Shown: positions 6,778 to 13,948, numbered from the stretch's first letter. The stretch: DNA of 38,182 nt from an uncultured Eubacteriales bacterium (GCA_900546255.1 URCB01000016.1:1-38182); one strand, 5' to 3'. Notes: generated from the sequence alone by a model not told the origin. Translations and numbers: made by a program.

Positions 6778-7293
6778 ATGAACGGGAGAGAAACCATGGG
6801 CCAGCTGGCCCAGCGGGTGAGGGCATCCCTGCACAAGTACCGCCTGGTGTGGCTGGTGATCCTGGTGGGGCTGTTCCTGCTCCTCCTGCCCACCGACGGG
6901 GGAGAGGGGGAGGAGGCCGCCGCCGAACCTGCCCAAGGGACCTTCGACCTGGAAAAAACCGAGGCCCGCCTGGCCCAGGCCCTGTCCCAGATCAAGGGGG
7001 CGGGGGAGGTGACGGTGATGCTCACCGTGGCCAACGGCCCCCGGCAGGTGCTGGCCCAGGACGTGGACCGGAACAGCCAGCAGGGGGAGGAGAGCACCCA
7101 GACCGTCATCCTCTCCCGGGGCAGCAGCAGCCAGGAGACGGTCACCGTCCAGGAGATCTACCCCCGGTACCAGGGGGCCCTGGTGGTGTGCCCCGGGGGC
7201 GACGACCCCGAGGTGCGCCTGCAAATCACCGAGGCTCTGTCGGCCCTGACGGGCCTGGGCGCCGATAAAATTTCGATCAGTGAAGGAAAGTGA
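6778..7293 (+). CDS. spoIIIAG: Stage III sporulation protein AG
   Basis: A 171-residue bitopic membrane protein: one hydrophobic helix at about 24-41, a Glu-rich linker, then an extracytoplasmic ring-building domain (about 55-168). The motif ALSQIKGAGEVTVML matches the conserved helix-turn-strand of SpoIIIAG. In Bacillus this protein forms a large ring in the intermembrane space that resembles type III secretion rings. The start follows GCGAGGAAG. The next gene starts 10 nt after its stop. Confidence 0.93.
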   Translation: MNGRETMGQLAQRVRASLHKYRLVWLVILVGLFLLLLPTDGGEGEEAAAEPAQGTFDLEKTEARLAQALSQIKGAGEVTVMLTVANGPRQVLAQDVDRNSQQGEESTQTVILSRGSSSQETVTVQEIYPRYQGALVVCPGGDDPEVRLQITEALSALTGLGADKISISEGK

Positions 7294-7303
7294 GGAAGTA
7301 CCT

Positions 7304-7900
7304 ATGAAACTCTGGAAACGCAATGTCATCGCCGCAGCCATCGTCCTGTTCGTCTGCGGGGCCGTCTATCTCAACTGGAGCTATTCCCAAGACACCGCCG
7401 CCGGGAAGAACCTGGGGGAGGCCGCCCTGGTGGGGCAGACCGATCCCCTCCAGAACGCGGAGGAGGGAAACCAGGACGCCGCCGCCCAGGAAGGCGGCGG
7501 GGCAGAGGGGGACGCTGCCACCCAGGAGGGCCAGGCCGCCGGGGAGAGCAGCTACTTCTCCACCGCCCGCCTCAACCGCCAGCAGGCCCGGGACAACGCC
7601 CTCTCCCTGCTCCAGGAGGCGGCCAAGGATGAGAAGGCCGACCAGGCCGCCGTGGACGAGGCCAACCAGGCCATCCAGACCATGGCCGACGCCACCATGA
7701 CCGAGGCCCAGATCGAAAACCTCATCACCGCCAAGGGCTATGCCGACTGCGTGGCCTTCCTGGGGGAGGACAGCATCAGCGTGGTGGTCTCCGCCATGGA
7801 GAACGGCATGACCGACGCCGACGCCGCCCGGATCGGGGAGATCGTCAAGGAACAGACCGGCCTGAACGCCGATCAAATCAAAATCATCGAAGCCGAATGA
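7304..7900 (+). CDS. spoIIIAH: Stage III sporulation protein AH
   Basis: A 198-residue protein with an N-terminal membrane helix (about 7-23), an acidic Ala/Gln/Glu-rich linker (about 45-80) and a C-terminal YscJ/ring-building domain (about 82-198). SpoIIIAH binds forespore SpoIIQ across the intermembrane space and forms part of the channel. The start at 7304 follows GAGGAAG; an upstream in-frame ATG at 7280 lies inside spoIIIAG and has no site of its own. Last gene of the operon, followed by a strong hairpin. Confidence 0.93.
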   Translation: MKLWKRNVIAAAIVLFVCGAVYLNWSYSQDTAAGKNLGEAALVGQTDPLQNAEEGNQDAAAQEGGGAEGDAATQEGQAAGESSYFSTARLNRQQARDNALSLLQEAAKDEKADQAAVDEANQAIQTMADATMTEAQIENLITAKGYADCVAFLGEDSISVVVSAMENGMTDADAARIGEIVKEQTGLNADQIKIIEAE

Positions 7901-7907
7901 GGCCCGC

Positions 7908-7956
7908 AGCAAGCCCCTCCCTTACCACCGAGAGCCTGGTAAGGGAGGGGCTTGCT
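7908..7956 (+). terminator. 20-bp hairpin ending the spoIIIA operon
   Basis: Perfect 20-bp inverted repeat (arms 7908-7927 and 7937-7956, loop 9). There is no T tract. A third copy of CTCCCTTACC follows at 7957-7966 and could pair with the right arm instead, giving two alternative folds. The right arm overlaps the -35 box of the kinase promoter. Confidence 0.7.
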
Positions 7957-7980
7957 CTCCCTTACCGGGGCTGGTATACT
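7952..7980 (+). promoter_or_regulatory. Probable promoter of the kinase-cca operon
   Basis: TTGCTC (7952-7957), 17 bp, TATACT (7975-7980) with TGG just before the -10 (extended -10). Transcription would start near 7987, about 60 nt before the kinase ATG. Confidence 0.55.
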
Positions 7981-8048
7981 GGGAGGCAGCAGGGGGCGGC
8001 CATTCGGGCACCCCCTGCGAAAGATACGCCCACAGGAGGAACCATCCC

Positions 8049-8900
8049 ATGTCTAGCCCTATGAAACCCCTGCTCCCCCTGGCCGTGGGCCTGGCGTTGG
8101 GGGTCTGGCTGGCCCGCCGCACCCGGCCCCAGACCCAGGAGAGCCCCAACCGCCAAGCCCAGCTGCAGCAGCAGATCCGCCAGCTGAAGGAGGGGTACGA
8201 GAAGCAGGACCGCATCCGCCGGGATTTTACCGCCAACGTCTCCCACGAACTCAAGACCCCCCTCACCTCCATCTCCGGCTATGCGGAGATCCTCCGGGAG
8301 GGGATGGTGAAAAGCGAGGACGTGGGCCGCTTCGCCGGGAAGATCTACGAGGAGGCTCAGCGCCTCATCGCCCTGGTGGAGGACATCCTCAACCTCTCCC
8401 ACCTGGACGAGGGGGCCCCGGGGCAGGAGCGCCGCTGCGGCATCGACCTCTACGCCCTCTGCGCCCGGGCCCTGACCCGGCTGGAGGAGGCCGCCCGGCA
8501 GCGGAAGATCACCCTCACCCTCACCGGCGCCTGCCAGCGGGTGGACGGAGCGGAAAAGCTCCTGGAGGAGATCCTCTTCAACCTCTGCGACAACGCCATT
8601 AAATATAATAAGGAAGGGGGCCGGGTGGAGGTTTCGGTCACCCGGGAGCCCCAGTGGGTGGTTCTCACCGTCCAGGACACCGGCATCGGCATCCCGTCGG
8701 GGGAGACCGACCGGGTCTTCGAGCGGTTCTACCGGGTGGATAAGAGCCACTCCAAGGAGATCGGCGGCACCGGCCTGGGCCTGTCCATCGTCAAGCACGC
8801 CGCGGCCTACCACGACGCCAAGGTCCACATCGACAGCCAGCTGGGGCGGGGGACCCGGGTGCAGGTGCGCTTCCACCCCAGCGGGGAGGGGCAGCCATGA
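8049..8900 (+). CDS. Sensor-less membrane-anchored histidine kinase
   Basis: A 283-residue histidine kinase. Only one hydrophobic segment (about 8-22) precedes the kinase core, with no extracellular sensor, HAMP or PAS domain and a short Gln-rich probable coiled coil at about 36-55. HisKA has the phospho-acceptor His66 in SHELKTP; the HATPase domain shows the N box (NLCDNAIKYN, 178-187), G1 box DTGIGIP (210-216), F box (about 223-230) and G2 box GGTGLGLS (239-246), so it should be active. The sequence resembles the PhoR/ResE type. No response regulator lies nearby. It starts after AGGAGGAACC and overlaps cca by 4 nt. Orphan kinases in Clostridia often act on Spo0A; that role here is only an inference. 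Confidence 0.9.
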   Translation: MSSPMKPLLPLAVGLALGVWLARRTRPQTQESPNRQAQLQQQIRQLKEGYEKQDRIRRDFTANVSHELKTPLTSISGYAEILREGMVKSEDVGRFAGKIYEEAQRLIALVEDILNLSHLDEGAPGQERRCGIDLYALCARALTRLEEAARQRKITLTLTGACQRVDGAEKLLEEILFNLCDNAIKYNKEGGRVEVSVTREPQWVVLTVQDTGIGIPSGETDRVFERFYRVDKSHSKEIGGTGLGLSIVKHAAAYHDAKVHIDSQLGRGTRVQVRFHPSGEGQP

Positions 8901-10270
8901 ACCTGCCCCTCTCTCCCGGGGCGGCGAAAGCCTTGGCCCTCCTCCAGGCGGCGGGGTATGAGGCCTGGATCGTGGGGGGCTGCGTCCGGGATGCCCTTTT
9001 GGGCCTGCCCCCCAAGGACTATGACCTCACCACCTCCGCCCTGCCGGAGGAGACCCAGCGGGTCTTTGCCGCCTACCCCCGCATCGAGACCGGCCTGCGC
9101 CACGGCACCGTCACCGTCCTGCTGGAGGGGGAGCCTCTGGAGATCACCACCTACCGGGTGGACGGGGTTTACTCCGACGCCCGCCACCCAGATGGGGTCA
9201 CCTTCACCCGCAGCCTGCGCCAGGACGCCGCCCGGCGGGACTTTACCATCAACGCCATGGCCTATGCCCCCGGCCAGGGGCTGCAGGACTTCTTCGGGGG
9301 GCAGGCGGACCTGGCCCAGGGGACCATCCGGGCAGTGGGCAGGGCGGAGACCCGCTTTCACGAGGATGCCCTGCGCATCCTCCGGGCCCTGCGGTTTGCT
9401 TCCGTGCTGGACTTCACCCTGGAGGCGGAGACCCACCAGGCCGCCCTGGCCTGCGCCCCGCTGCTGGCGGCCATCTCGCCGGAGCGGGTGTTCAGCGAAC
9501 TGGGCAAACTCCTCTGCGGCAAAGCCGCCGGGCGGGTGCTGCGGACCTATCCCCAGGTGCTGGGGGCGGTGGTGCCGGAGATCCTCCCCATGGTGGGGTT
9601 TGACCAGCGGAATGCCCACCACTGCTACGATGTGTGGACCCACACCGCCGTGGCGGTGGACCACGTGCCCCCGGAGCTCCCCCTGCGCCTGGCCATGCTC
9701 TTCCACGACATCGGCAAGCCGGACACCTTTTCCCTGGGGGAGGATGGCCAGGGGCACTTCTACGGCCACGCCCGGCGGAGCGTGGAGCAGGCGGAGGCCA
9801 TTCTCACCCGGCTGCGGGCGCCCCGGCAGGTGCGGGAGACCGTCCTGCTCCTGGTGCGCTACCACGACGCCGTCCTGGAGGAGAGCCCCCAGCGGGTCCG
9901 CCGCTGGCTGCACAAACTGGGGCCGGATCGCTTCTTTGACCTGCTGGCCATACAGCGGGGGGATGCCGCCAGCCTGGCTCCGGCAGATTGCACAAGGCTG
10001 GAGGGGTTCCAGCGGCTGGAAATCCTGGCCCGGGAGGTCCTTTCCCAGGCTCCCTGCCTCACCGTACGGGACCTGGCGGTGGGGGGAGAGGACCTTTTGG
10101 CCCTGGGATACCGGGGGCCCGCCATCGGCCGGGCCCTCCGCGCCCTGCTGGACCAGGTGTTGTCGGAGACGGTTTCCAATGAAAAAAATGCTCTCTTGCA
10201 ACGGTTAGCGCAAATGGATGCAGAAAATACAGAGAAAATGGAACCTTGCAGCAAAAAGAAAGATCCATGA
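8897..10270 (+). CDS. cca: CCA-adding tRNA nucleotidyltransferase with HD domain
   Basis: A 457-residue class II tRNA nucleotidyltransferase that builds or repairs the 3' CCA end of tRNA from CTP and ATP. The polymerase head has GGCVRD (27-32), the catalytic DYD (41-43) and RRDFTINAMA near 113-122; a tRNA-binding domain follows, and an HD phosphohydrolase-like domain carries FHDIGKP near 270. Family members with an HD domain are common in Clostridia. The ATG overlaps the kinase stop (ATGA). The last 20 or so residues (ending EPCSKKKDP) are encoded by AT-rich DNA unlike the rest of the gene, which suggests that the tail was added at the edge of a different block. Confidence 0.94.
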   Translation: MNLPLSPGAAKALALLQAAGYEAWIVGGCVRDALLGLPPKDYDLTTSALPEETQRVFAAYPRIETGLRHGTVTVLLEGEPLEITTYRVDGVYSDARHPDGVTFTRSLRQDAARRDFTINAMAYAPGQGLQDFFGGQADLAQGTIRAVGRAETRFHEDALRILRALRFASVLDFTLEAETHQAALACAPLLAAISPERVFSELGKLLCGKAAGRVLRTYPQVLGAVVPEILPMVGFDQRNAHHCYDVWTHTAVAVDHVPPELPLRLAMLFHDIGKPDTFSLGEDGQGHFYGHARRSVEQAEAILTRLRAPRQVRETVLLLVRYHDAVLEESPQRVRRWLHKLGPDRFFDLLAIQRGDAASLAPADCTRLEGFQRLEILAREVLSQAPCLTVRDLAVGGEDLLALGYRGPAIGRALRALLDQVLSETVSNEKNALLQRLAQMDAENTEKMEPCSKKKDP

Positions 10271-10660
10271 AAAATTTCGAAAACCGACCATTTCCATCTT
10301 TTTGTGAAAAAATTGAAAATTTCTCTTTCCTTTTTCTATGTAGTGTGATATAATGAAGCCACTCAAAAGGTCCGCGGCTTCGTCAAAAAAACGAAAAAGC
10401 GGATGAGGAGTACGGCTCGATCCCCAAAAGACAGGAGGAATGCAGTGACCCGGGAAGGTGAATCCACATCCACCGAAAGAAGGAAACACACGTATGGATT
10501 TTCCTCAAATGAAGGAAGACATTCGAAGAGACTCCATGCGAAACAAAAGAAGAATTCCCGCCTGGCGATGAAATGAGCCACCCGCCAGACAGGAGACCGC
10601 GTGCGAATAATAGTTGTGAGATGATCAAACTATATTTCAACAAGAAACGAGGTAAAAAGT
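10271..10660 (+). ncRNA. Long structured leader of the APC permease gene (candidate cis-regulatory RNA)
   Basis: A 390-nt gene-free stretch. An extended -10 promoter (TGATATAAT, -10 at 10349-10354; no good -35) would start a transcript near 10361 and leave a leader of about 300 nt. Its 5' end can fold into a stacked stem: ACTC 10361-10364 with GAGT 10408-10411, TCCGC 10371-10375 with GCGGA 10399-10403, and TTCGT 10379-10383 with ACGAA 10391-10395, closed by an A-rich loop. Further elements are GGAA...AATCCA (10453-10466) with TGGATTTTCC (10495-10504), and CTGGCG 10562-10567 with CGCCAG 10583-10588. I could not match it to a known riboswitch or T-box. It is AT-richer than the flanks. Confidence 0.45.
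10346..10354 (+). promoter_or_regulatory. Extended -10 promoter of the APC permease operon
   Basis: TGATATAAT at 10346-10354 is a consensus extended -10 element. The -35 area (about 10326-10331) is only T-rich. The predicted start is near 10361. Confidence 0.55.
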
Positions 10661-12178
10661 ATGAGTAATCAGGGAGAGAAAAAAGGCGTCAGCGCGCTTG
10701 ACTTTTTCTGCTTAGGTTTCGGCGCGATCGTCGGAGTCGGCTGGGCCGTCTCCATCAACAGCTGGATGTCTGACTGCGGTGGCCCCGTCCCCGCCGGCAT
10801 CGGCTACATCGTGGCACTGGTTATGATGGTCCCCATCGCCCTGTGCTACTGCGAACTGGTTCCCGCCCTCCCCGTGGCCGGCGGCGGCATGGCATTCGCC
10901 TTCCGTGCCTTTAACAGCCACGTGGCCGTCATCTCCGGATGGGCAGCCTTCGGCGGGTTCATCTCCATCATTCCTTGGGAAGCCATTCAGATCACCGACG
11001 TTCTGGGTTACCTGATCCCCGGCCTGAAGGCTGGCGACCCGCTCTATTCTGTGGCTGGTACGCCTGTGTACCTGACCACCATCATCATTGGTGTTATTTG
11101 CTCGTTGCTGCTGTTCGCTCTGAACATGCGCGGCCTGGCCTCCGCCGCTGTGCTGCAGAAGATCCTCTGCTTCGTGCTGGTGGGCGCCGGCATCCTGGGC
11201 GCCATCGCATCCCTCATCAAGGGCGATGCTTCCAACTGGCAGCCCATCTATGACACCAGCAACTCCCTGCTGTACGGCGATCCTGACCTGGGCTATGTGG
11301 AAGCCACCAACAGCAACATGTTCGGCGGCATCCTGGCCATCCTGTCGTCCGCTCCCTTCTTCCTGGCTGGTTTCGAGACCATTCCTCAGGGCGTTGAGGA
11401 CGCTGGCGGCGACATCAAGTCCGTCGGTAAGACCGTGGTGCTCTCCGTGGCCCTGGCTTGTATCTTCTACGCCATCCTGCTCTTCTGCTTCGGCTATGCT
11501 TGGTCTTGGCAGGAGTTCGCTACCCCCACCGCCGTTGGCGGCGAGATGACCAACCCCGCAGCAGCTACCATGCTGAAAATGCTCTACGGCGGCGCAGCCG
11601 GCGAGGTCCTCTACTGGATCATCACCATCGGCGCTCTGGCCGGCCTGTTCACCACTTGGAACGGCTTCTTCATGGCCTCCGCCCTGCTGCTCATGGGCAT
11701 GTCCCGTGGCCGTCTGATGCCCAAGGTCTTTGCAACCCAGAACAAGAACGGCATCCCCGTTCCCGCTCTGCTGGTCTGCCTGATCCTGTCCCTCATCGGC
11801 CCCTTCGCAGGTGCTGGCGTCATCGGCGACCTGACCTGCTTCTCCGGCGCGGCCTTCGTGCTGTCCTGGACCCTGACCTCCTTCTCCCTGGTTGCCCTTC
11901 GTAAGAAGGAGCCCGACCTGGAGCGTCCTTACAAGATCCCCGGCGGCATCGGCATGGGCTACTTCGCCTCCATTGTCTCCGCAGTGGTCTTCGTCCTGCT
12001 GTTCGTCCCCGGCAACCCCGTGTACATGGGCAGACTGGCCATCATCATGTTCGTTGGCTGGATGGTCATCGGCCTGGTCCTGTATCTGATCTCCAGCGGT
12101 CAGCGCAGAGGCATGACCCAGGATCAGCTGCGGGAAGGCGTGTTCCACGGTATGGAGGAGAGAAAGCATCAGGCCTAA
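10661..12178 (+). CDS. APC-superfamily amino acid permease
   Basis: A 505-residue transporter with about 12 hydrophobic helices. TM1 carries the family signature FGAIVGVGW (about 21-29), and TM6 the conserved FFLAGFETIPQGVEDAGGD region (about 231-249), as in amino acid/polyamine exchangers. Substrate is likely an amino acid or amine, but the specificity cannot be read from sequence. It starts after GAGGTAAAAAGT. Codon use differs from neighbours: GGC, GCT, GTT and TCC replace the GGG/CCC-rich style, so the gene is either very highly expressed or acquired. It follows a long structured leader and precedes a small membrane protein at 12253, with no terminator between them. Confidence 0.9.
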   Translation: MSNQGEKKGVSALDFFCLGFGAIVGVGWAVSINSWMSDCGGPVPAGIGYIVALVMMVPIALCYCELVPALPVAGGGMAFAFRAFNSHVAVISGWAAFGGFISIIPWEAIQITDVLGYLIPGLKAGDPLYSVAGTPVYLTTIIIGVICSLLLFALNMRGLASAAVLQKILCFVLVGAGILGAIASLIKGDASNWQPIYDTSNSLLYGDPDLGYVEATNSNMFGGILAILSSAPFFLAGFETIPQGVEDAGGDIKSVGKTVVLSVALACIFYAILLFCFGYAWSWQEFATPTAVGGEMTNPAAATMLKMLYGGAAGEVLYWIITIGALAGLFTTWNGFFMASALLLMGMSRGRLMPKVFATQNKNGIPVPALLVCLILSLIGPFAGAGVIGDLTCFSGAAFVLSWTLTSFSLVALRKKEPDLERPYKIPGGIGMGYFASIVSAVVFVLLFVPGNPVYMGRLAIIMFVGWMVIGLVLYLISSGQRRGMTQDQLREGVFHGMEERKHQA

Positions 12179-12252
12179 TGGTTGGCTGATCGCTTGCCCC
12201 CAACTTTTCGCGACCCCTATTTCCCCAGTAATGTTTTCAAAGGAGTAATTCT

Positions 12253-12630
12253 ATGAATGAAGCAGAGGCTGCGGCCACCATCTTAGAGGATGTGGCCAAT
12301 AGTCAAGTCATTATGATGGAGGTTTTGATTTACGGCGTTGCCAGTATCGTGCTCATCCTCCTCATGGATCTGTTCGCCGCAAAGGCGATCGGGGATAGGC
12401 AGTCAATGGAGTATAAGATTCTGAAGATCCCGAGATTTGTCTCCATCTTCATTGTCTGTATGTTCACCGTGATCATTGGTGTGATCTGCCTGTACAATGA
12501 CCAGTTCAGCGTAACCCGGTCCACCTTGACGTATTTCGGCTTGCCCTACTTCATTGCTGTGTTTTACTACCTGATCAAGATGCTCCGCAGAGTGCGCTCC
12601 GTCCAAAAACGACGGAAGATGATGCGGTAA
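12253..12630 (+). CDS. Small three-helix membrane protein next to the APC permease
   Basis: A 125-residue protein of unknown family. An acidic N-terminus (MNEAEAAATILEDV) is followed by three hydrophobic helices (about 22-42, 60-80, 92-110) and a strongly basic C-terminus (KMLRRVRSVQKRRKMMR), which by the positive-inside rule puts the C-terminus in the cytoplasm. A good ribosome site (AAAGGAG) lies upstream. It starts 74 nt after the permease stop, with no terminator between, and a strong terminator follows, so the two genes form one operon. An accessory subunit of the permease is an inference from position only. Confidence 0.75.
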   Translation: MNEAEAAATILEDVANSQVIMMEVLIYGVASIVLILLMDLFAAKAIGDRQSMEYKILKIPRFVSIFIVCMFTVIIGVICLYNDQFSVTRSTLTYFGLPYFIAVFYYLIKMLRRVRSVQKRRKMMR

Positions 12631-12652
12631 GGGCATCGAAAACAAAACCAGA

Positions 12653-12683
12653 AGCGCCGGAGCAAACGCTCCGGCGCTTTTTG
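12653..12683 (+). terminator. Intrinsic terminator of the permease operon
   Basis: Perfect 11-bp stem (12653-12663 / 12668-12678, loop AAAC) followed by TTTTTG (T run 12678-12682). Confidence 0.93.
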
Positions 12684-12686
12684 TCT

Positions 12687-12993
12687 GGGGAGCCGCGGTT
12701 CCCCAATTTAGGGGATGGCAGCCCGATATGATTGTATGGGGTTCCGCGCCTGCAGGCGGCGGAAGCCTGTGACGCTTTTGAGGGAAGCCTCGCAGAGTTC
12801 CGGCTTTCGCAAAAGCCGGAAAAAGTGAGATCCATTTTTTGACCGGCTCTGCCGGCCAAAAAATTCTTCTCAGCCCGAGCGTGCCAGCTTGCTGGCGCGG
12901 GTCGGGCTGCATCCACCAAAAGTTGGGAGCCCAGCGAAGCGGGTCCCAACTTTCCATACGCAAAAAACCGAACGCGAAAGCGTTCGGCTTTTT
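12687..12993. repeat. Array of seven palindromes with unrelated stems
   Basis: About 300 nt without a gene, filled with consecutive hairpins: 12687-12691/12700-12704; 12742-12750/12755-12764 (GCGGAA arm with one bulge); 12798-12807/12812-12821 (TTCCGGCTTT, loop CGCA); 12843-12847/12851-12855 flanked by T6 and A6; 12871-12878/12902-12909 enclosing 12883-12888/12891-12896; 12919-12928/12944-12953 (AAAGTTGGGA); and 12968-12975/12980-12987 (CCGAACGC, loop GAAA). The last has A6 on its left and T5 on its right and should end transcription in both directions, so it may stop the minus-strand amidase transcript. The style matches the array at 25-127, and CCGRCTTT occurs in a stem of both. Function unknown. 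Confidence 0.75.
12962..12993. terminator. Bidirectional terminator-like hairpin
   Basis: Stem CCGAACGC/GCGTTCGG with a GAAA tetraloop, A6 (12962-12967) on one side and CTTTTT (12988-12993) on the other. It is well placed to end the minus-strand amidase transcript. Confidence 0.75.
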
Positions 12994-13096
12994 GCAGTGT
13001 ATTAAGGAAGAGAGAAAAAAGAGAGAGAAAAGAAAGAGGTATGTTTTGTTTGGTTCCTGCTACAATGATAGCATAGCACAGGGAGGCAGCGGAAAA

Positions 13097-13153
13097 GTGG
13101 ATAATTTACTAACTTTAAGTGAACAAATTATGAACATAAAAACAGGTATTTGA
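13097..13153 (+). CDS. 18-codon ORF or truncated gene start
   Basis: A GTG start at 13097 preceded by GGGAGG (13081-13086, rather far upstream) opens a frame of 18 residues (MDNLLTLSEQIMNIKTGI) ending at TGA 13151-13153. A possible -10 (TACAAT, 13061-13066) lies upstream without a clear -35. The frame stops 4 nt short of the 3' end of the convergent amidase gene. The AT-rich sequence contrasts with the flanks. It may be the surviving 5' end of a lost gene or a genuine small peptide; no family recognised. Confidence 0.3.
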   Translation: MDNLLTLSEQIMNIKTGI

Positions 13154-13156
13154 AAC

Positions 13157-13900
13157 TTACTCTACCGCGATGAATTCCGCCGCCACATACCCCACCTGGT
13201 CGCCGAATTGGATCAGGTACCAGTCGGCGTACTCGTTGATCACCGTTACCTGGGCCCCGTCGTAGAGTTGGGCGATGGGGGTAGCGTCCACGTCCGGCCG
13301 GGGATACACGTCCAGCACCCCCAAATCCAGCCGCACCTCCCCAGGCATGGGGGTGCTGGAGGGGAAAAAGGGGATGCCAAAGTACTCCGTCAGGGAGAGG
13401 ACCAAGCTGGCGGCCATGGCCTGGATGTGGGAGACGATCCACTGGGCGTCCTCCTCATTGTCGTGGAAGCCCAGCTCCAGCAGCACCGCAGGGGCGCGCA
13501 CCCGGCGGACCTCCCCGATGGTGGTGGTGGGCTCCGTGCGCACCAGGTTGGGTTGGGGGTAAATGGCCTTCAGCCCATTGGCCAAGAACTGGGCCGCCCG
13601 CATCCCCCGGGCGCTGCCAGGGAAGTAGAAGGCGATGATCCCCTGGTTCTGCCCCGCCTGCCCCTCGCCGGAGGCGTTGGAGTGGAGGGCCAGGTGGAGG
13701 TCATAGTTGCCTGCGTTGGAGGCGCGGATGGCGGCGGCAGCGGTCTGGTCCCGGTCGTTGCGGGTGTATTGGATCCCCGAGGCAAAGAGGATGGGCTCCA
13801 TGGCGTCGGCCAGGTGGTTCATCCACTCCTCCTCGGTGCCCAGGTCGTTGACGTAGGCGTTGTACTCCTGGGTGGATGGGGACAGAAAAATGATCGGCAA
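13157..13900 (-). CDS. N-acetylmuramoyl-L-alanine amidase with C-terminal SH3-like domain
   Basis: A 247-residue protein. The Amidase_3 catalytic domain spans about 3-175: the substrate/zinc area shows LHLALHSNA (zinc His near 75) and a catalytic Glu in LLELGFHDN near 142; a bacterial SH3-like repeat occupies the last 60 residues (LGVLDVYPRPDVDATPI...). There is no signal peptide. This is the build of spore-former amidases such as CwlC that lyse the mother cell, or of phage-like endolysins. The only in-frame start with a site (AAGGAGGG) is TTG at 13900. A CATA-type -10 lies upstream. Monocistronic; convergent with the permease block. Confidence 0.87.
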   Translation of the reverse strand: MPIIFLSPSTQEYNAYVNDLGTEEEWMNHLADAMEPILFASGIQYTRNDRDQTAAAAIRASNAGNYDLHLALHSNASGEGQAGQNQGIIAFYFPGSARGMRAAQFLANGLKAIYPQPNLVRTEPTTTIGEVRRVRAPAVLLELGFHDNEEDAQWIVSHIQAMAASLVLSLTEYFGIPFFPSSTPMPGEVRLDLGVLDVYPRPDVDATPIAQLYDGAQVTVINEYADWYLIQFGDQVGYVAAEFIAVE

Positions 13901-13921
13901 GTCGATCCCTCCTTTTTTTCC

Positions 13922-13948
13922 ATCCTATGTCCCAGGGGCCGGCGGGGT
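13922..13948 (-). promoter_or_regulatory. Possible mother-cell sigma (K/E) promoter of the amidase
   Basis: On the minus strand CATAGGAT (13929-13922) resembles the CATAnnnT -10 of sigma-E/K, with AC 17 bp upstream (13948-13947) as in sigma-K promoters. The start would be near 13915, leaving room for the AAGGAGGG site. The match is short and could be chance. Confidence 0.3.

Noticed and set aside
10436..10448. Start-stop ORF (ATG CAG TGA) after AGGAGG in the permease leader
   Set aside because: The site is only one nucleotide from the ATG, too near for initiation; probably chance within a purine-rich leader.
10556..10590. CCCGCCTGGC resembling the 3' conserved part of the ZTP riboswitch
   Set aside because: It forms a local hairpin with CGCCAG, and the other conserved parts of that riboswitch are not seen upstream.
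10712..12169. Long open frame on the minus strand antisense to the permease (485 codons)
   Set aside because: His/Gln/Asp-rich composition without hydrophobic core and a frame that mirrors the permease codons; typical shadow of a high-GC gene.
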